This document shows positions 16,363 to 25,058 of a DNA stretch of 64,000 bases, piece after piece. Source of the DNA: Hyphomonas sp. (GTDB lineage: Bacteria > Pseudomonadota > Alphaproteobacteria > Caulobacterales > Hyphomonadaceae); the NCBI GenBank assembly GCA_002700305.1, contig PACZ01000027.1, positions 1 through 64,000 on the forward strand. Reading direction: 5' to 3'. The translations under genes and the position numbers were made by a program. Below the pieces are notes generated by a model. That model was given only the letters and a program-made list of their open reading frames with translations. It was not told the origin of the DNA and searched no databases. The first letter of the stretch is position 1. Every line of letters begins with the position of its first letter.

Positions 16363-17628
16363 TCAGGCGCGCAGGCGCAAGTCCGTTTCCGGCAGGTCGG
16401 GCAGTGTCGTCGACGGGCGACCCAGCAGGTAGCCCTGTCCCTTGTGCACGCCGAGTTCGCGCAGGATGGCGAGCTCCGAATCTTTCTCGATCCCTTCTGC
16501 AACCACATGGCCGCGGGTTTCCAGCGTGAACGACACCAGCGCGCGGACGAGCGCCCGGTGGGCGGCACAGGAATCCAGGTCCCGCGTGATGCTCATGTCC
16601 AGCTTGATGATGTCAGGATGCAGCTGGAGGATATGGCGCATGGAGGCATAGACCGCACCCGCATCGTCCACGGCAAGGCGCGTACCTTGGCGGCGCAGCG
16701 GGGCGAGCGCGCTTTTCAGCTGGTCGTAGGAGGCGACCTGCGCATGCTCGGTCACTTCGACGACGATCCGCTGCAGCGGGTATTGCGACACCAGCTGGAT
16801 GAAGTCTTCGCTGATAATCGTTGAGGGCGACGCGTTGACCGACAGGAACTGGCGCGGTTCCAGCAGCGGCATGGCGCTCAGGGCTTTTTCGATCGCGTGC
16901 AGTTCCAGTTCGGCGAGGCAGCCGACATCGCCGGCTTCCGCAAACAGGATGTCCGGCGGGCAGGCGCCCGGGCCGGAAAAGCGGCTGAGGGCCTCATAGC
17001 CCACAGTCTGCATGCTCGTGATGTTGACGATTGGCTGGAAGGCAACGTCCAGCGACCCGGAGTCGAGCACGTCGCGCACGCGGCGGCGCTTGGTTTCGGT
17101 AATTGCTTCGGTACGGATTTTTTCGTCCAGGTGCTCGCCCACCAGATTGGCGAAGATCCGCATGGTCGCCAGGTCGCGTTCGTTCAGCGTTTTGTTCGGC
17201 GTGTGGCTGAAGCCGCACATCATGCCGTAAATCCGCCCGTCTTTCAGCTGGATCGGGACACCGATATGCGAGGCGATGTTCAGGTTTTTCGTGACCGAGA
17301 GGTCGCGCGAAAACGGGACCTCCTGCGTGTCGCAGATCAGCTCGGGCAGATTGCCGACGGAGACATTGTGGCAATAGGTATTCTTGTGCGCCAGCACGTC
17401 GCCGGCCTGCAGCCGGTTATCGTCCGGGGCGTCCAGGCCTGCCGGGTCGCAGACATGGTGGTAGACCATGTGCCGCTCGGTGATTTCAGAAATATAGGTA
17501 ACATCCAGGCCGAGATGTTCGCGAACGACCGCAAGCGCGGACGCAAAGAGATCTGACTTGCCTGTGTCCAGGGTATCGGAATCCTTCGATACCAGTGAAC
17601 TCGTCAGATGCGAGAGACAATTTTCCAT
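16363..17628 (-). CDS. GAF-EAL cyclic-di-GMP phosphodiesterase
   Basis: Predicted to hydrolyse c-di-GMP. The 421-residue protein has an N-terminal GAF sensor (about 25-165, including the HNVSVGNLPELICD and HIGVPIQLKDGRIYG stretches) and a C-terminal EAL domain. The catalytic set looks complete: the EAL of YEALSRF, Asn of SVNAS, Glu of VEVTEHA, the Asp pair in LAVDDAG, Lys in IIKLDMS, Glu in VAEGIE and Gln in KGQGYLLG. There is no GGDEF domain. No membrane segment is seen, so it is probably cytoplasmic. The open frame runs on to 18474, but that extension is antisense to the EF-hand gene; the ATG at 17628 gives a natural GAF start. The input ligand is unknown. Confidence 0.9.
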   Translation of the reverse strand: MENCLSHLTSSLVSKDSDTLDTGKSDLFASALAVVREHLGLDVTYISEITERHMVYHHVCDPAGLDAPDDNRLQAGDVLAHKNTYCHNVSVGNLPELICDTQEVPFSRDLSVTKNLNIASHIGVPIQLKDGRIYGMMCGFSHTPNKTLNERDLATMRIFANLVGEHLDEKIRTEAITETKRRRVRDVLDSGSLDVAFQPIVNITSMQTVGYEALSRFSGPGACPPDILFAEAGDVGCLAELELHAIEKALSAMPLLEPRQFLSVNASPSTIISEDFIQLVSQYPLQRIVVEVTEHAQVASYDQLKSALAPLRRQGTRLAVDDAGAVYASMRHILQLHPDIIKLDMSITRDLDSCAAHRALVRALVSFTLETRGHVVAEGIEKDSELAILRELGVHKGQGYLLGRPSTTLPDLPETDLRLRA

Positions 17629-17856
17629 ACTCCGCGGATAACCGGGCCCTGTTGAGATATGGGAAACAAAGGCGGTGAAGCTTTCACACCGCGTTAACCC
17701 TGCAGCAAGGATCCGCCCCCGGGGACAATCAGCCTCTCCGTATGCGCATTTTGTCCCCGTCAGGCAGATGTCAGCCAGTTCTGTCAGACAGGTCCTGACG
17801 GGGAGGGGCCGGCCGCAGGGCTTTGTCTGCGGTGAGTTCAGCATCAGGAGGTAGAC

Positions 17857-18495
17857 ATGCTGAAACTGAAATTCCTGGGCGCAGCCGCAATACTGGCTGG
17901 CGCGATTGCCGTTGCAGGCCTTGCCGATGCGCAGGGCGGAAACCGTCAGGGTGGCGGACAAGGTACTGGCCAGGGTAGCGGCATGAGCACCCCGGCCGGC
18001 GACATGGACCGCGACCGGCTCCGCGTGATGGACCCGGCGTCCGGCCGCGACAAGCTGCAGGACCGCGATCGCGACCGTGACATGCTCCGCGATCCGGACC
18101 GTGACCGGCGCTATCTCGGCACGCAGGGCCGTCTGCAGAAATTCGACCGGGACGGCGACGCCCGGGTCAACCGCGCCGAATTCGAAGACTGGCACAAGGA
18201 CATGTTCAGCCAGATGGACGCCGACGGGAATGGCCTGACGCTGGAAGAATACCACGCCGCGCGCTTCGGCCCCGGCCCCTACAGCGATGCCAATCCGGAA
18301 CGCCAGGCGCTGATGCGCCAGCAGGCGAACCTGCGCAAGACAGAGCGCTACCGGGTCATGGACGGCAATGGCGATGGCGTCGTCAGCCGCGAGGAATACA
18401 TGCGCTTTGGCGAGCATGCCTGGCTGGAGGCCGACACGAATGATGACGGCCAGCTGAGCTGGGGCGAGCTGCAATCCTACAATCGCGGCATGTGA
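17857..18495 (+). CDS. Secreted EF-hand protein with four calcium-binding loops
   Basis: A 212-residue exported protein with a signal peptide ending near ADAQ. A Gly/Gln-rich stretch is followed by an Asp-Arg repeat (about 50-85). Four EF-hand loops come next, at residues 97-108, 121-132, 169-180 and 193-204, each beginning D-x-[DN]-x-[DG] and ending in Glu or Leu at the expected positions. AGGAGG stands just before the ATG. The next gene, 14 bases on, encodes a small lipoprotein with YXWGXW-type repeats, and the two are probably co-transcribed. Similar proteins are linked to calcium sensing or envelope stability, but no function is established. Confidence 0.85.
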   Translation: MLKLKFLGAAAILAGAIAVAGLADAQGGNRQGGGQGTGQGSGMSTPAGDMDRDRLRVMDPASGRDKLQDRDRDRDMLRDPDRDRRYLGTQGRLQKFDRDGDARVNRAEFEDWHKDMFSQMDADGNGLTLEEYHAARFGPGPYSDANPERQALMRQQANLRKTERYRVMDGNGDGVVSREEYMRFGEHAWLEADTNDDGQLSWGELQSYNRGM

Positions 18496-18509
18496 GGGGA
18501 GGGTGAGCC

Positions 18510-18854
18510 ATGTCCAGCAGACCCGCGCTTCGCGTTGCCGCCGCCGTCGCCGCCCTGTCCGTGCTGACGGCCTGTGCCGGCTATGGCGGTCCGTACCGGC
18601 ATTATGGTCCGCCCCCGGCGGGCACCGTTTACATTACGACCGCGCCGCCCCCGCCGCGCAGTGTGATCATTCCGCCGCGTCCGACCTCCCTGTCGGTCTG
18701 GATCAGCGGTTACTGGAACTGGACGGGAACTGACTTTGTCTGGGTCGACGGTCATTGGGACCGTTCACCCCCGCGTGCCGGGGCCCTCTGGGTGCCGGAC
18801 CAGTGGGTGAAGACCAATCGGGGTTGGTACCGTAAGCCTGGCCGCTGGAAATAG
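18510..18854 (+). CDS. YXWGXW-repeat lipoprotein
   Basis: A 114-residue lipoprotein: its signal ends in VLTAC, giving a lipidated cysteine near residue 22. After a Pro-rich linker it carries tandem Trp/Gly/Tyr units (WISGYWNWTG, WVDGHWDRS, WVPDQWVKT, WYRKPGRW) of the YXWGXW repeat type. It follows the EF-hand gene and precedes a clear terminator. Members of this group are small outer-envelope proteins of unknown role. Confidence 0.8.
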   Translation: MSSRPALRVAAAVAALSVLTACAGYGGPYRHYGPPPAGTVYITTAPPPPRSVIIPPRPTSLSVWISGYWNWTGTDFVWVDGHWDRSPPRAGALWVPDQWVKTNRGWYRKPGRWK

Positions 18855-18881
18855 ACCCCCTTCGGCTGCCAGCCCAGTCGG

Positions 18882-18913
18882 AAAGACCCGGTTTTCCCGG
18901 CCGGGTCTTTCTT
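18882..18913. terminator. Terminator after the YXWGXW lipoprotein gene
   Basis: AAAGACCCGG and CCGGGTCTTT make a perfect 10-bp stem with a 9-base loop and a short T-tail (TTTCTT). Confidence 0.88.
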
Positions 18914-18920
18914 GCATTCG

Positions 18921-18976
18921 GATTCCGGGCCCTGTTCCCGGAATCAGTGAGGGGCGCCCGTGGCCGCGGGCGCCCC
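18921..18976. repeat. Two further perfect hairpins between convergent genes
   Basis: GATTCCGGG/CCCGGAATC (18921-18945, 7-base loop) and GGGGCGCCCG/CGGGCGCCCC (18951-18976, 6-base loop) follow the terminator. They lie before the end of the convergent UrcA gene. They may terminate or stabilise the UrcA transcript; no U-tract is seen on that strand. Confidence 0.6.
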
Positions 18977-19003
18977 TCCAACGCTATTCCGGGAGGAAAT
19001 GGT

Positions 19004-19357
19004 CTAGCGTTGTTCGTAAGAGGCAGTTTCGACCGATGCGAGGCGGGCGAACTTCGGCGCTGTTGCCAGGCCCATTTCTTCACGCTCCTGGAGGATCTTG
19101 ACGGCAGCCTGGGCCATCACGTCGTCGGCGCAGTCACGGTCGACAACCGGGCCGCGGCCGAACTTGCTGCCGGAAGAGGTGCAGGCGCTGCGGGCCTGGG
19201 AGCGAATGTCAGAGAGCACGAGCTCGGCGCCCGAATCGGATGCCAGCAGGTCGTGGTCATAGGAGATGTCGACGGTGATCGGTGTCGAAATTTCAGCGGA
19301 GGCGGCGAACGGCACGACGGCAACGAGGGCGGCGGCCGCAATCATTTGTTTCATCAT
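19004..19357 (-). CDS. UrcA family secreted protein
   Basis: A 117-residue protein with a signal peptide (hydrophobic 6-20, cleavage near ASAEI). It shows the UrcA pattern: a TVDISYDHDLL strand, an SDIRSQARSAC helix and a second conserved cysteine in VDRDCADDVM, probably forming a disulfide. The start at 19357 (ATGATG) is chosen because AAGGACC lies upstream and the signal begins there; the longer frame reaches 19543. Function of the family is unknown. It is found mainly in Alphaproteobacteria. Confidence 0.8.
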   Translation of the reverse strand: MMKQMIAAAALVAVVPFAASAEISTPITVDISYDHDLLASDSGAELVLSDIRSQARSACTSSGSKFGRGPVVDRDCADDVMAQAAVKILQEREEMGLATAPKFARLASVETASYEQR

Positions 19358-19703
19358 GAGAATTTGGTCCTTCAGAGTTTGGTGCCGTCTTCCCAACGGC
19401 TTTGAAACTCCTCCCTCAGCGCGCATTACGCAACTCAATCGCCCCGAAACACGCCGGCCCGGACACACACTCCCGGGCAGACGCTGGCCAGCCCCGAAGC
19501 GGTCGCGTGCTGCACCGCAACAATCGTCTCGCAGGCGCAGCATTACAAGAGGGTTTTATCAGCCAGCCGCTGCCAGAAGCATGTAGGAATCCTGACCGCC
19601 TGCCGTTCGTGCACATTTGCCCAAAGCTTTGCCGCATCCGTTGAAAGGCAGTGGATACTGCGGTCACCCGCTGTCAGGCGAACTGTCAGAAATAATTCAA
19701 GAT
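19358..19703. other. Intergenic region upstream of the UrcA gene
   Basis: About 345 bases that must contain the UrcA promoter on the minus strand. I found no convincing gene, RNA or repeat. Short frames here lack ribosome-binding sites and recognisable composition. Confidence 0.4.
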
Positions 19704-20171
19704 TTACGCCTGATCGACCCTTGCAGCAAAGCAACCCTGCTTTGCAAAATGTAGGTGGATATAATCTGTGGACGGATGCCGAAACAGCGTTTCGATACAT
19801 GCCGCCACGTCAACACCCTCGGCGATGTCTGCATTAACCATCATGCCGCTGGAATCGAAGGCGCGCAGGGATATCGTGCGCCTGCGGATCATCTCCGGAA
19901 CAACGCCTTGCGGAAGGTCGGCGGACGCGACGCCGTCGCGCACATAGATCGCATGACTGGCCCGGAACGGCGTCGCCGCCTCCTGATGCGTGAAGTGCAG
20001 CAGGTGCACCGTTTCGCCCGGCCGGGCATCTTCGAGGCTGACGCGGCAGGGATAGCCGGGGCAATTATCCACCACCAGGCGTTTGATAAGCCGGGCAGAC
20101 AGCGCCGCCTCGCTGAGGCCTGACAGGCCTGCGAACGGGGCGGCGGGCAGGGCGCGGATCCGGAATGGCAT
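19704..20171 (-). CDS. DUF1203 family protein
   Basis: A 155-residue cytoplasmic protein matching the DUF1203 pattern. It has a CPGYPCRVSLEDARPGE region with paired cysteines near the N-terminus, then HAIYVRDGV and ISLRAFDSSGMMV. The conserved ending DYIHLHFAKQGCFAARV is intact. GGAGA precedes the ATG. It is divergent from the next gene. No biochemical function is known for the family. Confidence 0.8.
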   Translation of the reverse strand: MPFRIRALPAAPFAGLSGLSEAALSARLIKRLVVDNCPGYPCRVSLEDARPGETVHLLHFTHQEAATPFRASHAIYVRDGVASADLPQGVVPEMIRRRTISLRAFDSSGMMVNADIAEGVDVAACIETLFRHPSTDYIHLHFAKQGCFAARVDQA

Positions 20172-20297
20172 GGGCAGGTCTCCTTCTTTCGTGCCGCTGG
20201 CGTATCGCCTTTGCCGGCACCTCGCCCACCCGCTGCTTGCTGTCGGACAGGGGCGAAGCGAATCCGTCTGACCCGGGAAGGGGGCAGGCTGGGCGCC

Positions 20298-20990
20298 ATG
20301 ATGATTTCACCTGTCCGTCTCTCTGCCTCTCTTGGCCTTGCCTGGGCCTTTGCCGGCCAGCAGGCTGCTGCGCTCGCCACCCGGCTGGGCCTCGGCCCGC
20401 TGGGCATGCGCGCCTTCCTGCCGCGGGCTGTCTGCCAGGCCGTGGACGCGGAACTGAAGCGGCTGGAGACGATGGTGCGCCGCATCCTCTTCCTGATCGC
20501 CATGGAGACGCCGTTGCCGGAGGCAGGCACCGTGCCTTTAATCAGGAAGTCCCGTCAGGGTGCGCCACCGCCCGCCGGTGCTGCGGACGCCCGTGTCTTC
20601 GGGCTGCCTGCCTTCCGCCTCACAGAAACATCGCGGTCGCCCGCACAGAAAGCGTCCCGCCTCGCTGCGCGGCTTGCGGCACGCGCCCGTTACGAGCCTG
20701 GCCGGGCAGACCCTGAGGCGCGGCCCGGCCCGCAGGATCTTGTGCCGGCCAAGCGGCTGATGAATCGCTTCGCCGCGCTGGAACAGGCGCTCAGCGACCC
20801 GGAGGCACAACTTGTCCGGTTCCGCCGCAAGCTTGCCCGTATCCGGGCGGACAAATCCCTTCCGCTGCCCATCGCAGACGAACCGCCCGCCGCCTGTACC
20901 GGCCTGCAGAACACGCCCGTCCTGCGTGATCTGTTCTGGACACTGCACGATGCGGCGCTCACCTGGCTGCCGGTGCTCGATTCCGGCTGA
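20298..20990 (+). CDS. Hypothetical protein, no recognised domain
   Basis: A 230-residue Ala/Arg-rich protein I cannot assign. Residues 10-45 are weakly hydrophobic and residues 60-75 contain RRILFLIAMETPLPE, so membrane contact is possible. The C-terminal 60 residues (from LMNRFAALEQALSDPEAQ to the final TWLPVLDSG) look helical and better conserved in character than the low-complexity middle. ATGATG at 20298 is taken as the start; a longer frame begins at 20211. It is divergent from DUF1203 and 120 bases ahead of the AMP nucleosidase gene. Confidence 0.55.
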   Translation: MMISPVRLSASLGLAWAFAGQQAAALATRLGLGPLGMRAFLPRAVCQAVDAELKRLETMVRRILFLIAMETPLPEAGTVPLIRKSRQGAPPPAGAADARVFGLPAFRLTETSRSPAQKASRLAARLAARARYEPGRADPEARPGPQDLVPAKRLMNRFAALEQALSDPEAQLVRFRRKLARIRADKSLPLPIADEPPAACTGLQNTPVLRDLFWTLHDAALTWLPVLDSG

Positions 20991-21109
20991 AGCCACCTGA
21001 AACGAAATGTCTTTTTGCCGGCCGGGGTTGCCCCGGGCCGGGCAGACGTGCTGGCCGCTGTCTTATCAAGGTGAATTGACAGGCCCCTTCCTCTGGGGCA
21101 GATGGCGCC

Positions 21110-22561
21110 ATGTCAAAACTCACTACACCTGAAGCCGTCATTGACGCCCTCGAAAAGCTCTACGCTGAGGCCGTTGAGGCGCAAGCCGCCGCCCTCGATA
21201 AATTCCTGCATGAAGGCACGCCGCCCGATCCGGCGCTGCGGGCCTCCGGCGCCTTTTGCTATCCGCAGATCCGAATCGTCTACAATCCGGACGGGCCAGC
21301 CCCGCGGATCTCCCGCTCCTTCGGACGCATCTCGGAACCCGGCACCTATATCTCCACCTTCACCCGGCCGGACTTTTTCCGCCCCTACCTGATGGAACAG
21401 CTGACCCCGCTGCTGAAGTATTACGAGATCGAGGTCTTCGTCGAACCCTCACAATCGGAAATGCCCTACGCCTATGTCTGGGATCAGGGGCAGGCCTCCG
21501 GCCTTGAGGAAATCTCTCCGGCAGAACTCGCCCGCCATTTCCCGAGCCCCGACCTTGCGGAGATCGGCGACGAAGTGGCCGATGGCGAACTCTACGAGCC
21601 TTTCACAGAGCGCCCGCTGGCCCTGTTTGATGCGCTGCGGACCGATTTCTCCCTGAAGCGGCTGCAGCATTATACCGGCACGCCGGTGGAGCATTTCCAG
21701 CACTATATTCTGTTCACGAACTATCACCGCTATGTCGATGCATTCTGCGACTGGGGACTGGAGCAGCTGGCCAATGACTCGCGCTACACGTCGCTGTCTG
21801 TGCCGGGCGGTCTGGAGATTACCGAGCCGACGGACACCTCCCGCGCCGAGATCGATGCCTCCCCCTGGCGCCGGTCGCAGATGCCGGCCTATCACCTGCG
21901 CGCGCCGAATAATACCGGCATCACTCTGGTCAATATCGGCGTCGGCCCATCGAACGCGAAGACGATCACGGACCATCTGGCCGTCATCCGTCCGCAATGC
22001 TGGCTGATGGTCGGCCATTGCGGCGGCCTTCGCCATTCGCAGGCCATCGGGGACTATGTTCTGGCCCATGCCTATCTGCGTGAAGACCATGTGCTGGACT
22101 CCGTCCTGCCGCCGGAGATCCCGATCCCGGCGCTGGCAGAGGTCCAGATTGCGCTGCAGGAATCGGCGGCCCATGTCACCGGCGAGTCCGGCGACGAGCT
22201 GAAGAAGCGTCTGCGCACCGGCACCGTGGTGACCACGGACGACCGCAACTGGGAACTGCGCTTCTCGGCCTCGGCCCCGCGGTTCAACAAGTCCCGCGCC
22301 ATCGCGATTGAAATGGAAAGCGCGACCATCGCCGCGAACGGCTACCGCCTGCGCGTGCCCTATGGCGTGCTGCTCTGCGTGTCGGACAAGCCGCTGCATG
22401 GCGAGATCAAGCTGCCCGGCGCCGCCAACCGTTTCTACGAACGGGCCATTGGCGAACATATCCGTATCGGGATCGAGACGCTCGAACGCCTCGCCGCCGA
22501 CAAGGGTGCCAAGCTGCACAGCCGCAAACTCCGAAGCTTCGACGAGCCGCCGTTCCGGTAG
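21110..22561 (+). CDS. amn: AMP nucleosidase
   Basis: Cleaves AMP to adenine and ribose 5-phosphate and so adjusts adenylate pools. At 483 residues the length equals that of the E. coli enzyme. The N-terminal AMP-nucleosidase-specific domain (to about 180, including ISTFTRPDFFRPYLMEQL) is followed by a nucleoside-phosphorylase-like fold. That fold contains VNIGVGPSNAKTITDHL, MVGHCGGLRHSQAIGDYVLA and the catalytic-region IAIEMESATIAANG. Start and length agree. It stands alone, with an MscS channel gene downstream. Confidence 0.95.
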   Translation: MSKLTTPEAVIDALEKLYAEAVEAQAAALDKFLHEGTPPDPALRASGAFCYPQIRIVYNPDGPAPRISRSFGRISEPGTYISTFTRPDFFRPYLMEQLTPLLKYYEIEVFVEPSQSEMPYAYVWDQGQASGLEEISPAELARHFPSPDLAEIGDEVADGELYEPFTERPLALFDALRTDFSLKRLQHYTGTPVEHFQHYILFTNYHRYVDAFCDWGLEQLANDSRYTSLSVPGGLEITEPTDTSRAEIDASPWRRSQMPAYHLRAPNNTGITLVNIGVGPSNAKTITDHLAVIRPQCWLMVGHCGGLRHSQAIGDYVLAHAYLREDHVLDSVLPPEIPIPALAEVQIALQESAAHVTGESGDELKKRLRTGTVVTTDDRNWELRFSASAPRFNKSRAIAIEMESATIAANGYRLRVPYGVLLCVSDKPLHGEIKLPGAANRFYERAIGEHIRIGIETLERLAADKGAKLHSRKLRSFDEPPFR

Positions 22562-22674
22562 GGCGGCCGTTCCCCCCGTCCGCCACGACATGAACGCCGG
22601 ATGAATGGAAAACCCGGCTGCCATTCAGACGCGGAATTGTTCACGCTGCGGTGGAGCTAATAAGGGGAAAGCTG

Positions 22675-23502
22675 ATGGAAGACTGGATCGAGCAACTCGA
22701 CATCAATCAATACCTGCCCGGCCTGCTCGGCTGGGCGACGAACATCCTGCTGGCACTGGTGATCCTCATTGTCGGCCTGTGGGTCGCCGGAAGGATCGGC
22801 AAATCCGTGCGCCGGATGGGCGAGCGGCACGAGAAGCTGGACGACACGCTGTTCCGGTTCCTGGGCAGTGTGGCCAAATACACCATCATGGCCTTTGTGG
22901 CCGTTGCGGTGCTCAACCGGTTCGGTGTGGAGACAACTTCGATCGTCGCGCTGCTCGGTGCGGCCGGCCTGGCAGTCGGCCTCGCCCTGCAGGGGGCCAT
23001 GTCCAACCTTGCGGCAGGGGTCATGCTGATGATCTTCCGGCCTTACAAGGTCGGGGATTTCGTCGACGCCGCCGGCAGTTTCGGCAAGGTCGAGGAAATC
23101 ACGCTGTTCACCACCGTGCTGCAGACCTTCGACAATCAGCAGGTCGTGATTCCGAACGGCCAGATCTGGGGTGAGAAGATCATCAATCACAGCCATCACC
23201 CGATCCGCGGTGTCGAGATGGCATTCGGCGTGTCGTATGACACAGACATCGACAAGGCCAAGGAAGTCATCCGCAAGGTCTTCTCAGAGCATCCCCTGAT
23301 CCTGGATGATCCGGAGCCGGTCGTTGTGGTCAACACGCTGGGCGATAGCGCAGTCGAGTTTGCGACGCGCCCGTTCGTCAAGGGCGAGGATTATTTCACG
23401 GTCCGGTTCTCCGTGCCCGAACAGGTGAAGAAGGCGCTGGATGCCGCCGGGATTGAGATCCCGTTCCCGCACCGCAAGGTCATTCTCGTCAATCAGAGCT
23501 GA
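22675..23502 (+). CDS. Small-conductance mechanosensitive channel, MscS family
   Basis: A 275-residue channel that opens under membrane tension to release solutes on hypo-osmotic shock. It has three membrane segments: about 18-38, 60-82, and the pore helix TM3, whose Gly/Ala-rich LLGAAGLAVGLALQGAMSNLAAG is at about 93-115. The beta domain begins FRPYKVGDFVDAAG. The PNGQIWGEKIINHS signature and an alpha-beta C-terminus follow. The ATG at 22675 follows AAGGGGA; an upstream GTG at 22651 lies in frame but lacks a ribosome site. A bidirectional terminator follows. Confidence 0.94.
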   Translation: MEDWIEQLDINQYLPGLLGWATNILLALVILIVGLWVAGRIGKSVRRMGERHEKLDDTLFRFLGSVAKYTIMAFVAVAVLNRFGVETTSIVALLGAAGLAVGLALQGAMSNLAAGVMLMIFRPYKVGDFVDAAGSFGKVEEITLFTTVLQTFDNQQVVIPNGQIWGEKIINHSHHPIRGVEMAFGVSYDTDIDKAKEVIRKVFSEHPLILDDPEPVVVVNTLGDSAVEFATRPFVKGEDYFTVRFSVPEQVKKALDAAGIEIPFPHRKVILVNQS

Positions 23503-23520
23503 TCCGGTCACCGGGCAAAA

Positions 23521-23554
23521 AAAGGGGCTGGTCCGTTGCTGGACCAGCCCCTTT
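23521..23554. terminator. Bidirectional terminator between mscS and the SYLF gene
   Basis: AAAGGGGCTGGTCC and GGACCAGCCCCTTT form a perfect 14-bp stem with a 6-base loop. An A-run precedes it and T-residues follow, so it can serve both convergent genes. Confidence 0.93.
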
Positions 23555-23571
23555 GTCGTTCAGGCAAAGCC

Positions 23572-24129
23572 TTAGTTCAGCTTGTTGATCTTGGTGCCTT
23601 CGATCGAGATGCCAGCCATCAGGCCCTTCTGGTCGAAGATGAAGGCATAGGCGTCGTCCTGCAGGGAAGTGGTCGACAGGTTCTGCGCGACACCGGCATT
23701 CACCAGCACCACGGTCGGGCCGACGCCGATTTCCCAGCCCTCGGACTCGCGCACGTATTTCACGGCGTCGTCATTCATCAGGAAGACGGCATAGCCATAT
23801 TGCTGCGCGCCTGCCTGCAGGCCCCAGGAGCCTGTGAAGGTGGAGTAGTAGCCGGTGACCGCGCCGCCCTGGCGCATCTCGCCTTCGCCATACGCGCCGC
23901 CAATGCCGAGCCCGGCCTTCACGATGGACGGGAACACCAGCACGGCGCGGGCCTGCTGGCCGATGGCGCGGGCGGCATCATTCTTGGCGTAGAGCTGGTT
24001 CAATGCCTGGCGGCTGTCAGCGTCGATTTCGGCGCGGTCCACCTCATCGGGCAGGGTGGAGCAGGCGGTGACGGAAACCGTCCCCACTGCAAGGCAGGCT
24101 GCAGCAATCATTGAACGAAGACGGGTCAT
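23572..24129 (-). CDS. SYLF/YSC84-domain lipoprotein
   Basis: A 185-residue lipoprotein with signal ending VTAC (cysteine about 23). The remainder matches the SYLF (YSC84) lipid-binding domain: ARAVLVFPSIVKAGLGIGG, YGEGEMR, a QAGAQQYGYAVFLMND strand, and a C-terminal KGLMAGISIEGTKI. In eukaryotes the domain binds phosphoinositides. Bacterial members are periplasmic or outer-membrane proteins of unknown role. AGGAG lies upstream of the ATG. The gene is divergent from the phosphatase-like gene. Confidence 0.85.
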   Translation of the reverse strand: MTRLRSMIAAACLAVGTVSVTACSTLPDEVDRAEIDADSRQALNQLYAKNDAARAIGQQARAVLVFPSIVKAGLGIGGAYGEGEMRQGGAVTGYYSTFTGSWGLQAGAQQYGYAVFLMNDDAVKYVRESEGWEIGVGPTVVLVNAGVAQNLSTTSLQDDAYAFIFDQKGLMAGISIEGTKINKLN

Positions 24130-24263
24130 TATGAACTCCTGGTTCTGTTATCGTTGGGGTTTGAACGCCCGGCGAAAGCATTCGGTTCCCAGCCCCCACC
24201 ATGACGGGCTTGTCATAGGGGCAGGGTAGACGAGCGCGCGGGCCCGCGCTAGCTGCCTTCATT

Positions 24264-25043
24264 ATGAAAGATCGTATCCTGCCGCTCGAAGGTGTTCGCA
24301 ATTTCCGGGATTTCGGAGGCTATGCCTCCCGCCATGGAGGCCACGTAAAGCAGGGGCGGCTGTTCCGCTCCGGCCATTATGCCGAGGCCACGCATGGCGA
24401 TCTGCAACAGATACGGCAGAAGCGGATCGCCGTGCAGGCAGATCTGCGCCGCCCCGACGAGCGCGAGCGCCAGCCGGGCAAATGGTCCGCCCCGATGACC
24501 ATCACCCATGATGGCGGCCGCGAACATGAGGCGCCGCACCATCAATTCCTGACAAAAGTCGAGGCCGACGCCGAAAAGGCCGAGGCCTGGATGACCGATT
24601 ACTACCGCGTCGCCCCCTTCAAGGCGCACCACAAGGAATTGTTCGCCACCTGGTTCAGCCATCTGGCGGAGCTGAAAGACGACGAGGCGGGCCTCGTGAA
24701 CTGCGCCGCGGGGAAAGACCGCACCGGCATTCTCTGCGCGCTGACCCACCATGTGCTGGGCGTCGCGCAGGACGACATCCACGCAGACTACATCCTCACC
24801 AATGAGGCCGTGGATGTGGACGGGCGCCTTGGCGAGATCGCCACCATGTTCAACGCCCATATCGGCAAGAATTACGAGCCGGAAGTCTTCCGCCCCTTCA
24901 TCGGCGTGCGGCTGCCCTATCTCGAAACCGCCATGGGCACGATCATCGGCGAAGTCGGCTCCATCGATACCTACCTCACCGAAACCCTCGGCGTGACCGA
25001 GGCCCAGCAGGACACGATCCGCGAGAAGCTGCTGGAGGGCTGA
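24264..25043 (+). CDS. Tyrosine/dual-specificity protein phosphatase family (MptpB-like)
   Basis: A 259-residue protein beginning with the family pattern EGVRNFRDFGGYASR. The active-site loop CAAGKDRTG is at about residues 152-160 and fits the C-x5-R phosphatase signature in the AGKDRTG version seen in MptpB-like enzymes, which can act on phosphotyrosine, phosphoserine or phosphoinositides. No signal peptide is visible. It is divergent from the SYLF gene; the physiological substrate is unknown. Confidence 0.87.
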   Translation: MKDRILPLEGVRNFRDFGGYASRHGGHVKQGRLFRSGHYAEATHGDLQQIRQKRIAVQADLRRPDERERQPGKWSAPMTITHDGGREHEAPHHQFLTKVEADAEKAEAWMTDYYRVAPFKAHHKELFATWFSHLAELKDDEAGLVNCAAGKDRTGILCALTHHVLGVAQDDIHADYILTNEAVDVDGRLGEIATMFNAHIGKNYEPEVFRPFIGVRLPYLETAMGTIIGEVGSIDTYLTETLGVTEAQQDTIREKLLEG

Positions 25044-25058
25044 CCCGGCGCCGGATGC

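Noticed and set aside
17629-18474. Extension of the GAF-EAL frame upstream of 17628
   Set aside because: It runs antisense through the EF-hand gene, and the GAF domain begins right after the ATG at 17628.
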